From: Lewinella sp. JB7
Lineage (GTDB): Bacteria > Bacteroidota > Bacteroidia > Chitinophagales > Saprospiraceae
Reading direction: 5' to 3'
DNA length: 64,000 nucleotides
Assembly: GCF_024297185.1 (NCBI RefSeq)
Contig: NZ_JANCTD010000001.1
Coordinates: 331,795 to 395,794, forward strand
This document shows, piece after piece, positions 34,271-41,680 of the stretch. The notes below the pieces were generated by a model that was not told the DNA's origin, ran no database searches, and worked only from the letters and a program-made list of their open reading frames with translations. Numbering within the stretch: the first letter of the stretch is position 1; every line of letters starts with the position of its first letter. The translations under genes were made by a program, and so were the position numbers.

Positions 34271-34313
34271 CAAAGTTCGTCGCGCAAACGTGGTTGAACA
34301 TTGATCGACGTCA
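34271..34313 (-). promoter_or_regulatory. CRP/FNR-like site and -7 box for the 76-aa protein
   Basis: On the minus strand TGACGTCGATCA (34302-34313) is followed after 23 bp by GAACTTTG (34271-34278), the same octamer as in front of the USP at 29974, and after 24 bp by the ATG at 34246. Confidence 0.65.
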
Positions 34314-34362
34314 TCGTTCGGCATGATCCGTGTCACCGGGCTTGTCCTTCCCCCCGACTGCC

Positions 34363-34370
34363 TACCTTTG
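34363..34370 (+). promoter_or_regulatory. -7 promoter box for aroA
   Basis: TACCTTTG is an exact TAnnTTTG match ending 6 bp before the ATG at 34377, which would give an almost leaderless transcript. The CRP/FNR-like site at 34302-34313 lies 49 bp upstream, not the 45 bp seen in the island, so I do not count aroA as a target. Confidence 0.5.
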
Positions 34371-34376
34371 GCCGCC

Positions 34377-35639
34377 ATGAATTCCCCCCTCGAAATTACC
34401 CATCCCGGCGGAGCCCTGCGGGGCAGCATCGAACTCACCGGCTCCAAGTCCATTGCCAACCGGGCACTGCTGATTCGGGCCCTCACCCCGGGCGGCTTCC
34501 CCATTCATCGCATGGCCGCGGCCGACGACACGGTGCGGCTGCAGCGGCTGCTGGAATCCGACGACGATACCCTGGACTGCGGACCGGCCGGTACCACTTA
34601 CCGCTTCCTCACCGGTTACCTCTGCCGCCGCCGGGGCACGCAGCTGCTCACGGGAAGCGAACGGATGAAGGAACGGCCCATCGGTATTCTCGTGGATGCC
34701 CTGCGCGCGCTAGGGGCCGATATCGAATACGCCGGTAAGGAGGGCTATCCCCCCCTGCGCATCGGATACAGCGCCCTGGATAAAAGCGATCGCATCAGCA
34801 TCGCCGCCGATACGAGCAGTCAGTACATCTCCAGCTTGCTGATGCTGGCACCCACGCTGCCTACCGGCCTGAAACTGACCCTGGAGGGGGAAATCGTCAG
34901 TATGCCCTACATCCGGATGACCCTGGGGCTCATGTCCTACTTCGGGATTCACCACCACTGGGAGGGGCAGACCATCATCATTAATCCCCAGACCTACCAG
35001 TCCCGCGAATTTACCGTGGAAGCCGACTGGTCCGCCGCCAGCTACTATTACAGTCTGGCCGCCCTGGCCGGGGAAGCAGATCTACGGATCGGGGGGCTCT
35101 TCCGGGAAAGCCTGCAGGGGGATGCCGTGGTAAGTCGGCTCTACGAAGACTTCGGGGTGGAAACGCACTACGACGAGGCCGGTATCCACATGACCAAGGC
35201 CAGGGGCACCGCCGCCCCGGCCCTCTTCGAGCACGATTTCGTGGAGTGCCCCGACATTGCTCAGACGCTGATGGCCACCTGTGCCGGACTGGGGGTGCAG
35301 GGGCTGTACTCCGGTCTGCAGACTCTTTTCATCAAGGAAACCGACCGGGTGAAGGCCATGAAGGCGGAACTCGGAAAGCTGGGCGTGTCCTTGTACAAAA
35401 TTCCCGCCCGGATGGCCGGCAAGACCGGCGTACAGTACTTCGCCCAGGAGGGGGAAGCCTCCTTCGCAGGCGGTACCCCCACCTTCGCGACCTACCACGA
35501 CCACCGCATGGCCATGGCGCTGGCCCCCCTCGCCCTCCTGCACCCCGTGCGCATCGAAGACCCGCAGGTGGTGGAGAAGAGCTACCCCGCTTTCTACGAC
35601 GACCTTGGCTCGCTGGGTTTCCGCACGGCGGGGGAATAA
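34377..35639 (+). CDS. aroA: 3-phosphoshikimate 1-carboxyvinyltransferase (EPSP synthase)
   Basis: Transfers enolpyruvyl from PEP to shikimate-3-phosphate, step six of the shikimate pathway. The 420-aa chain carries LTGSKSIANRALLIRAL (substrate-binding Lys-Ser), GPAGTTYRFLTGYL (the divergent form of the usual AGTAMRF PEP loop), TSSQYISSLLMLAP, EADWSAASYYY, IKETDRVKAMKAEL and YHDHRMAMALAPLAL. The divergent PEP loop is common in Bacteroidota enzymes. The ATG at 34377 starts 18 codons inside the longest frame and fits both the family N-terminus and the promoter box. The YgjP-like gene follows after 12 bp and may be co-transcribed. Confidence 0.95.
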   Translation: MNSPLEITHPGGALRGSIELTGSKSIANRALLIRALTPGGFPIHRMAAADDTVRLQRLLESDDDTLDCGPAGTTYRFLTGYLCRRRGTQLLTGSERMKERPIGILVDALRALGADIEYAGKEGYPPLRIGYSALDKSDRISIAADTSSQYISSLLMLAPTLPTGLKLTLEGEIVSMPYIRMTLGLMSYFGIHHHWEGQTIIINPQTYQSREFTVEADWSAASYYYSLAALAGEADLRIGGLFRESLQGDAVVSRLYEDFGVETHYDEAGIHMTKARGTAAPALFEHDFVECPDIAQTLMATCAGLGVQGLYSGLQTLFIKETDRVKAMKAELGKLGVSLYKIPARMAGKTGVQYFAQEGEASFAGGTPTFATYHDHRMAMALAPLALLHPVRIEDPQVVEKSYPAFYDDLGSLGFRTAGE

Positions 35640-35651
35640 GAAGATACCGGA

Positions 35652-36422
35652 ATGGCACGCAAAACCGGCGAAACGAGAACCACGCTTGAGCTGGACGGCC
35701 TGTCCGTTCCGGTGCGCATCATCACGGAACGGGGACGGCGTTCGACCATCGCTTCCGTGCGCCAGCGAGCGCTCTACATCCGCTTGCCCCACGGCCTGTC
35801 CGCGAGTTCCCGCGACCGACGGATCGCCGAAATGACCGAGTGGGCCCGGCGAACCGCCCGGGAAAAACCCGAAGCTTTCCGGCACTTCGCGGTGCCTCCG
35901 GCGGCCGATGCCTATCGCTTCGACTTCCGGGGAACCAGCTACCGGATCGAGGTCAGGACCGACGACCGGAGCGTGCACCGGATCGAGCGTACCGGGGAGG
36001 CTTGCTTACGGGTTCTACTTAGCTCCCGCGTTTCCCGCCCGAACCCTACCCAGGTAATTCCGAAGTTGCTGGCAAAATACTATGCCGGACAGTGCCTGCC
36101 CCTGATCGCCGAACGCGTGCGTCAACTCAACGATCAGCACTTCCGGCGCACCGTCCGGCGGGTCAGGCTGAGCGACACCTACACCCGCTGGGGCTCGTGC
36201 TCCCACGTAGGTAACATCAATCTAGCCACCCGTCTCCTGCTGGCGCCTACGGCCGTGCTCGACGCCGTCATCATCCACGAACTGGCCCACCTGGTGGAGC
36301 AGAACCACTCCCCCCGCTTCTGGGCGGAAGTGGCGCGCGCCCTGCCGGAATACCGGGTTTACGACGAGTGGCTGAAAGAACACGGCCCCGCCCTGCGTTT
36401 CCATCCCGTTGCCATCCGCTAA
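35652..36422 (+). CDS. YgjP/SprT-like (DUF45) metallopeptidase
   Basis: A 256-aa soluble protein of the YgjP-type WLM/DUF45 family. The zinc motif HELAH is at residues 209-213, with a third ligand candidate H219 in EQNHSPRFWAEV; the preceding YTRWGSCSHVGNINLATRLLLAP is the family signature. The first ~150 residues form the variable beta-rich N-terminal part. YgjP-like proteins are predicted zinc proteases, and the natural substrate is not established. It lies 12 bp after aroA and 9 bp before the OmpA-like gene, but a TAnnTTTG box over its stop codon suggests that the latter has its own promoter. Confidence 0.88.
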   Translation: MARKTGETRTTLELDGLSVPVRIITERGRRSTIASVRQRALYIRLPHGLSASSRDRRIAEMTEWARRTAREKPEAFRHFAVPPAADAYRFDFRGTSYRIEVRTDDRSVHRIERTGEACLRVLLSSRVSRPNPTQVIPKLLAKYYAGQCLPLIAERVRQLNDQHFRRTVRRVRLSDTYTRWGSCSHVGNINLATRLLLAPTAVLDAVIIHELAHLVEQNHSPRFWAEVARALPEYRVYDEWLKEHGPALRFHPVAIR

Positions 36423-36427
36423 TTTTG
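36420..36427 (+). promoter_or_regulatory. -7 promoter box for the OmpA-like lipoprotein
   Basis: TAATTTTG matches TAnnTTTG exactly. Its TAA is the stop codon of the preceding gene, and it ends 4 bp before the next ATG at 36432. Confidence 0.45.
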
Positions 36428-36431
36428 TCCC

Positions 36432-37313
36432 ATGCGTCCACTTCTCTACGGCCTTTTGGCCCTGTTTTTATCCAGTTGCATCTCCCCCAAAAAGGCCGCC
36501 GAGCGCTACGAGCCACGAATCGATAGCCTGGCTACTCTGGTGGAGGTACGGAACGACACCATCCAGCGGCTTAGCCTGGCGCTCGAACGCAGCCGCGGCG
36601 GTAACGATATGCTGCTCGAAACCCAGAACCGCCTGCAGGACCGCCTGCTGGCCCAGGACGACGAGATCGAGCGCCTGCAACGAAGCCTCAGCTCCACTAG
36701 TAGCGATATGAGCGGACAGATCGAAGACCTACGACAGCGCCTCCTCGGCCGTCAGCGCACCCTGGATTCTCTCATCAACGCTCAGGCCCTGGCCGTCGGG
36801 CAGTACGCCGACGGACTACGCCGCGCCGCCAACCGTCTGAGCGATTCGCTGGAAACGAAACTGCCCCCTACGGACTTCGAGGTAAGCGAAGCTCCCGGGG
36901 AGGTTATCCTCAGCATCCAGGAGATGGTCCTGTTCCGGCCACGGTCGGTAGGGTACCTGGCCAACGGCAACGAAGTCGTACTCAAACTGGTGACCGAAAC
37001 CCTGCAGCAGAACCCCCTGCTCAAATTGCGGATCGTAGGGCACACCGATAATCAACCCAACCCCCTGCGGGGTACCGACAACTGGAAGTACGGCGCCCTG
37101 CGCGCCACCAAGCTGGCCGACGAACTGGCCACCACCTACTACGTTAGCCCCAACCGGATCGTCGCCGCCAGCCAGGGGGAATACGGACCGAGCCGCAGCA
37201 ACGCCACCGAGGAGGGGCGCACCCGCAACCGGCGCATCGACTTCGTCTTTACCAGCAACGTCGGCAACTTGCTCCGGGAACTGGAGAAGCTCACCCAAAT
37301 TGGGGAGCAGTAA
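36432..37313 (+). CDS. OmpA-family lipoprotein
   Basis: A 293-aa outer-membrane lipoprotein with lipobox LFLSSC (C16). Residues ~25-140 form a long coiled coil (LVEVRNDTIQRLSLALERS, DEIERLQRSLSS, LRQRLLGRQRTLDSL), which could span the periplasm. An OmpA-type peptidoglycan-binding domain covers about 160-275: GHTDNQPNPLRG, NWKYGALRATKLADELATTY, GEYGPSRSNATEEGRTRNRRIDF. It presumably tethers the outer membrane to the cell wall, as Pal and OmpA do. The arrangement of coiled coil plus OmpA domain is common in Bacteroidota. A 66-bp gap follows before the exonuclease gene. Confidence 0.9.
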   Translation: MRPLLYGLLALFLSSCISPKKAAERYEPRIDSLATLVEVRNDTIQRLSLALERSRGGNDMLLETQNRLQDRLLAQDDEIERLQRSLSSTSSDMSGQIEDLRQRLLGRQRTLDSLINAQALAVGQYADGLRRAANRLSDSLETKLPPTDFEVSEAPGEVILSIQEMVLFRPRSVGYLANGNEVVLKLVTETLQQNPLLKLRIVGHTDNQPNPLRGTDNWKYGALRATKLADELATTYYVSPNRIVAASQGEYGPSRSNATEEGRTRNRRIDFVFTSNVGNLLRELEKLTQIGEQ

Positions 37314-37379
37314 ACAGTTTGCTAACTTTTGTTTTATATTTCGCAATAAGTTGATAACTTGTTGCCTAACCTTACGCAC

Positions 37380-38132
37380 ATGGTGGAACAGATCGACGTA
37401 ACCCGGGTACTATTTTTAGACATAGAGACGGTCAGTGGCGAGCCGTCGTACGCGCGGCTGGACGATACCTTCCGCAAGCTCTGGGCGCACAAGGCACCCG
37501 GGGCGCTGAAGCGCTACGGGGAGGAGTTGACCGAGGAAGAACTGGTCGCTTCGTACACGGAAAAGGCGGGCATCTTCGCCGAATTCGGGAAGATCGTCTG
37601 CATCAGCGTCGGAGCCGTATACCGCGATAAGGACAAGCAATTGAAGATTCGCCTGAAGTCCTTCGCCGACCGTGACGAGGCCAAGCTGCTGACCGAGTTC
37701 AGCGAAATGCTCGACCAGTACTACGGTGACCCGGGCAAGTACTTTATCTGCGGCCACAACATCAAGGAGTTCGACGTCCCCTACATGTGTCGTCGTATGG
37801 TCACTCACCAACAGAAGTTGCCCGCGATGCTCGACATCAGCGGGAAGAAGCCCTGGGAGACCAAGCATTTGGTGGACACCATGGAACTCTGGAAGTTCGG
37901 GGACCGCAAGGCCTACGTCTCCCTGAAGCTGCTGGCCGCCGTGCTCGGTTTTCCTAGTCCCAAGGACGACATTGACGGGGCGGACGTAGGTCGGGTATTC
38001 TGGGAGGAGGATGACGTGGAACGCATCGCCGTATACTGCGAGAAGGACGTGTTAGCCACCGCCCAACTGTTTTTGCGCTACCAACGCAAACCTCTCTTCG
38101 CGGAGGAGCAGGTCTGCTACGTCGAGCGGTAG
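37380..38132 (+). CDS. PolB-like 3'-5' exonuclease (DEDDy type)
   Basis: A 250-aa RNase H-fold nuclease related to the proofreading domain of family B polymerases, but standing alone without polymerase. The three exonuclease motifs are visible: FLDIETVSG (DxE) near residue 13, GHNIKEFDVPYMCRR (NxxxFD) near 130, and IAVYCEKDVLATAQLF (YxxxD) near 220. Two acidic residues from each side would bind the metal ions. I use the ATG at 37380; a TTG seven codons earlier is possible but less likely. Its role is probably DNA repair or nucleic-acid turnover. No repair operon surrounds it. Confidence 0.88.
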   Translation: MVEQIDVTRVLFLDIETVSGEPSYARLDDTFRKLWAHKAPGALKRYGEELTEEELVASYTEKAGIFAEFGKIVCISVGAVYRDKDKQLKIRLKSFADRDEAKLLTEFSEMLDQYYGDPGKYFICGHNIKEFDVPYMCRRMVTHQQKLPAMLDISGKKPWETKHLVDTMELWKFGDRKAYVSLKLLAAVLGFPSPKDDIDGADVGRVFWEEDDVERIAVYCEKDVLATAQLFLRYQRKPLFAEEQVCYVER

Positions 38133-38245
38133 ACCGCCGACATTCCGCGTATGGAGAGCGCGTGCCTACACGACAGCGACCTTTTCGGACGTTAGTCACC
38201 GTGGCCCCCCGGTAAGAAAATTGGTGCGGTCGTTAACTTACTCTC

Positions 38246-41200
38246 ATGAAATGTTTCGTGTTCTGGCTAAGCCTTTGTGGGCTGAGCGCAGTTTCCGCCC
38301 AGGAGGGTAGCGTGCCCGCCCTGGATTTTCTACGTGATCACCGTGCCGAATTAGGCCTAACGTCCGGGGACCTCAGCGAGCTGCGTATCGAACAACGCTA
38401 CGCCTCCCCGAGCGGCGTGGAGCACGTTTACGTCGGGCAGTATCTCTACGGGACGCCCGTGTTCAACGCGCAAGCTTCGGTGCACTTACGGGACGGTCGC
38501 GTCGGCTACCATACGTCGAGCCTGGAGGCCGACATCCGCCAACGCGCCGCGGTTACCGTTCCGACCCTCACCGCGCAGCGGGCTTTTCGCATCGCCCATC
38601 CCGCAGCCGGTGCACGCCTCGCTACGGCGGATCTGACCTACTTCCCCCTTCCCCACGACTCCGCTATTCGGCTGGCCTGGCAACTGACCGTAGAGAACGT
38701 CGATTCCAGCCGGCATTACCTCTCCATCGTTGACGCCGTCCGGGGAACGGAGCTGTACCGGACCCCACTGACCATCAGCTGCCAGTTCGAGGAGCAGGAA
38801 TCGGACGCCGGCGGGGCCGCGGGTGCCGCGTTCACTACCGCAAAGCAAACTACCCTGGCATCTCCCCCCGACAGTGACGGGGCGCTGTACCACGTTTTCC
38901 CCTTCGGTCTTGAAAGCCCCAACGACGGCGGGCGGACCCTGCTCCAGAGTCCGGCCGATCCGCTCGCCTCTCCCTACGGCTGGCACGATACCGACGGGCA
39001 GCCGGGCCCGGAGTACACCAGTACGCGGGGCAACAACGTCTACGCCTACCGCGACGCCGATATGCAGGCCAACCAGCCCGACTCCGGTTTCGTAGCCGAC
39101 GGCGGGCTGGAGCTGGATTTTGATTTCCCGTTTCAGCCGCGGCAGTCGCCCGACAGCATTTACCAATCTTCCCTGACGCAGCTGTTCTATCTGGGCAATA
39201 TGATCCACGATTGGGCTTACCGTCACGGATTCGATGAGGCGGCCGGTAACTTTCAGTACAACAACTACGACCGGGGTGGAAAGGGCGGAGATCCGGTCCA
39301 CGCCGAGACGCAGGACGGCTCCGGATCGAACAACGCCAATTTCTATACGGGCCGGGACGGCCGGGCCGCACGCATGCAGATGTACCTGTGGCGTAAGAAC
39401 AGCCTGCTGAGCGTTACCGCGCCGAGTGAGCTGGTCGGACTACGCACGACCGGGGGTGCCACCTTCGGCAAAAAGATCGACGGCACCCCGTTACGGGCCG
39501 AGGTGGCCATCGGACTGGATGACTCGGGCACGCCCAACGAAGGCTGCGCCCCCCTCGTAAACTCCGCGGAGCTGAAGGGAAAGATCGCGCTGCTGACCCG
39601 CGGCAACTGTGCCTTTCAGCTCAAGGCTTACCACGCCGAGCAGGCCGGCGCCGTGGGCGTCATCATCGCTAATCCCGCCAACGGTATCCTGACCATGTCC
39701 GGCGTGAGCGAACCCAACGATATACCCGTCACGATCCCCGCCGTGCTTCTGCGGGAACGCGACTGCCAACCCCTGCGGGGGGTGATGGCCGCCGGCGGTA
39801 CGGTTGCCGTGGAACTACGCGACAACGATCTGAGCCCACTGGACGGAGCCTTCGACAACGGGGTCGTCGCCCACGAATACGGCCACGGGATCAGCATACG
39901 CCTGGTGGGAGGGCCGCAGACGAACACCTGCCTCCTCAACGACGAGCAAATGGGGGAGGGGTGGTCCGACTTCTTTCTGCTGGCCTCCACCCCCCGGTCG
40001 ATGACCCCGCAACCGACGGGCCGCGAGCCCCGGGGCATCGGGGTGTATTCGATGTCCGGCCAGGTCGGCGCCCGCGGGCTGCGCTCCCAGTACTACTCTA
40101 CCGATTTCGCCATCAACACCCATACCTACGACGACGTGATCACCGCCGCCGTACCCCACGGAGTGGGGGAGACCTGGGCCTCCGTCCTCTGGGACATCTA
40201 CTGGAAAATGGTGGATACTTACGGATTCGACGAAGATCTTCTGCGCGGTACGGGGGGCAACAACGCCGCCGTCCGCCTGGTCATCGAGGCAATGAAGTAC
40301 ACGCCCTGCAGTCCGGGCCTCGTCGATGGCCGCGACGCGCTGCTCGTCGCCGACCGCTTCGAAAACGACGGCGCCAACCAGTGCCTGTTGTGGGAGGTAT
40401 TCCAGCGGCGCGGACTCGGTTATTCCGCCAGCCAGGGGGAGAGCACCCTCCGCAACGATAATCGGGAGGCCTTTGATCCGAACCCCGCCTGCATCCCGAC
40501 GGTCAAATTGCTGAAGTCCGTGGATACTACTTCGGTGATGGCCGGTGAGCGGATCGAGTTCACCCTCGCGGTACGCAACGATAAGGCCGATCCGGCTACC
40601 GGCGTGGTCGTCACCGACGAACTGCCCGCCGGCCTTACGCTCGATGCCGGCAGCATTCGGGGAGCCAACGCCTTCCAACTTGACGGGAACCGGGTCACCT
40701 TCTGGCTCAACGAGATTGCCGCCGGGGAGCGGGAAGTGGTCGTGTACACGGCAACGACCGATCCGGAGCGCTTTAGTGAGCGATTCTTCTTTGACGGCGC
40801 CGAAGCCGATACTTCACTCCTCACCCCCGTGAGTTTACGGGGGACTCAGGGGTGGGAACGCAAAGACTCCCTGCCCCTCGCCGGCGATCGTGCCTGGTTC
40901 GTCGTCGACCCCGCCACCGCCCAGGATCACACACTGCAGCTAAGCGAACCGATCGCGGTTCGGGGATCACGTCCGGCACTGCGATTCCATACCCGTTACC
41001 GGACCGAGGCGGCCTACGATGCCGGTATCGTCCAGGTGAGCACCGACGGGACAAACTGGGAGAACGTGGATCACCGCTTCGTGCGCTACGGTTACCGGGG
41101 ACTAATCAGCTCCCGGGGCACTCCCGAATTTCGCCACACGCCCACCTTCTGGGGTGATAGCGAGGGCTACCGGGAGGCCATCATCGACCTGTCGGATTAC

Positions 41201-41680
41201 CAAAATGAGGACCTATACGTGCGCTGGCGATTCATTGCCGATGCATCCGCCGGCGCCGGAGGGTGGTGGCTCGATAACGTCGAGGTGTTGGACCTATTCA
41301 GCTACGACGGCATCGCTATGCTCCAAACGGAGGCCGGAGACCGGGATACGACTCGCGCCGCGGAACTGGGGGTGGTGGTTGACCGGGGTGCGCTCGTGAG
41401 CGGACTGGTAAATCCGACCGCCCGGAACGCCACCCTCCGGGTGTTTCCGAATCCGACCGCCGGTCCACTGACGGTCACCCTGCGTACGGAATCGGCGGGG
41501 GAGGTCGGATTTGAACTCTGGAGTGTTGCTGGCCGCCGGTTGCTCTCGGAGCGTCGGTGGCTCAGCGTCGGTGATCATTCCGTCACCCTGGCGGCCGGGG
41601 GGCTGCCGGCCGGGCACTACCATTTGCGCGTGAGCGAACCGGAAGCGTCCACCTCGGTGAAGATCACCATTCGCCGCTGA
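38246..41680 (+). CDS. Secreted M36 (fungalysin-type) metalloprotease with PA, DUF11-like and T9SS domains
   Basis: An 1144-aa exported protease. Parts in order: signal peptide (about 1-18); FTP-type propeptide (~55-110; HVYVGQYLYGTPVFNAQASV); the M36 catalytic region, interrupted by a PA domain (~425-510; LVNSAELKGKIALLTRGNCAF, AEQAGAVGVIIANP); zinc motif HEYGH (543-547) with Glu ligand E571 in GEGWSDFF; a DUF11-like repeat (~753-840; VMAGERIEFTLAVRN, VVVTDELPAGLTLD); a jelly-roll, MAM-like segment; and a T9SS type A sorting domain from about 1065 (LRVFPNPTAGPLTV ... LPAGHYHLRV). It would be secreted through T9SS and attached to the surface, and degrade external protein. Confidence 0.93.
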   Translation: MKCFVFWLSLCGLSAVSAQEGSVPALDFLRDHRAELGLTSGDLSELRIEQRYASPSGVEHVYVGQYLYGTPVFNAQASVHLRDGRVGYHTSSLEADIRQRAAVTVPTLTAQRAFRIAHPAAGARLATADLTYFPLPHDSAIRLAWQLTVENVDSSRHYLSIVDAVRGTELYRTPLTISCQFEEQESDAGGAAGAAFTTAKQTTLASPPDSDGALYHVFPFGLESPNDGGRTLLQSPADPLASPYGWHDTDGQPGPEYTSTRGNNVYAYRDADMQANQPDSGFVADGGLELDFDFPFQPRQSPDSIYQSSLTQLFYLGNMIHDWAYRHGFDEAAGNFQYNNYDRGGKGGDPVHAETQDGSGSNNANFYTGRDGRAARMQMYLWRKNSLLSVTAPSELVGLRTTGGATFGKKIDGTPLRAEVAIGLDDSGTPNEGCAPLVNSAELKGKIALLTRGNCAFQLKAYHAEQAGAVGVIIANPANGILTMSGVSEPNDIPVTIPAVLLRERDCQPLRGVMAAGGTVAVELRDNDLSPLDGAFDNGVVAHEYGHGISIRLVGGPQTNTCLLNDEQMGEGWSDFFLLASTPRSMTPQPTGREPRGIGVYSMSGQVGARGLRSQYYSTDFAINTHTYDDVITAAVPHGVGETWASVLWDIYWKMVDTYGFDEDLLRGTGGNNAAVRLVIEAMKYTPCSPGLVDGRDALLVADRFENDGANQCLLWEVFQRRGLGYSASQGESTLRNDNREAFDPNPACIPTVKLLKSVDTTSVMAGERIEFTLAVRNDKADPATGVVVTDELPAGLTLDAGSIRGANAFQLDGNRVTFWLNEIAAGEREVVVYTATTDPERFSERFFFDGAEADTSLLTPVSLRGTQGWERKDSLPLAGDRAWFVVDPATAQDHTLQLSEPIAVRGSRPALRFHTRYRTEAAYDAGIVQVSTDGTNWENVDHRFVRYGYRGLISSRGTPEFRHTPTFWGDSEGYREAIIDLSDYQNEDLYVRWRFIADASAGAGGWWLDNVEVLDLFSYDGIAMLQTEAGDRDTTRAAELGVVVDRGALVSGLVNPTARNATLRVFPNPTAGPLTVTLRTESAGEVGFELWSVAGRRLLSERRWLSVGDHSVTLAAGGLPAGHYHLRVSEPEASTSVKITIRR

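Noticed and set aside
34302..34370. aroA as a target of the stress regulator
   Set aside because: The distance from the site to the aroA -7 box is 49 bp, unlike the exact 45 bp of the three plus-strand USP promoters. The site fits the minus-strand 76-aa gene better.
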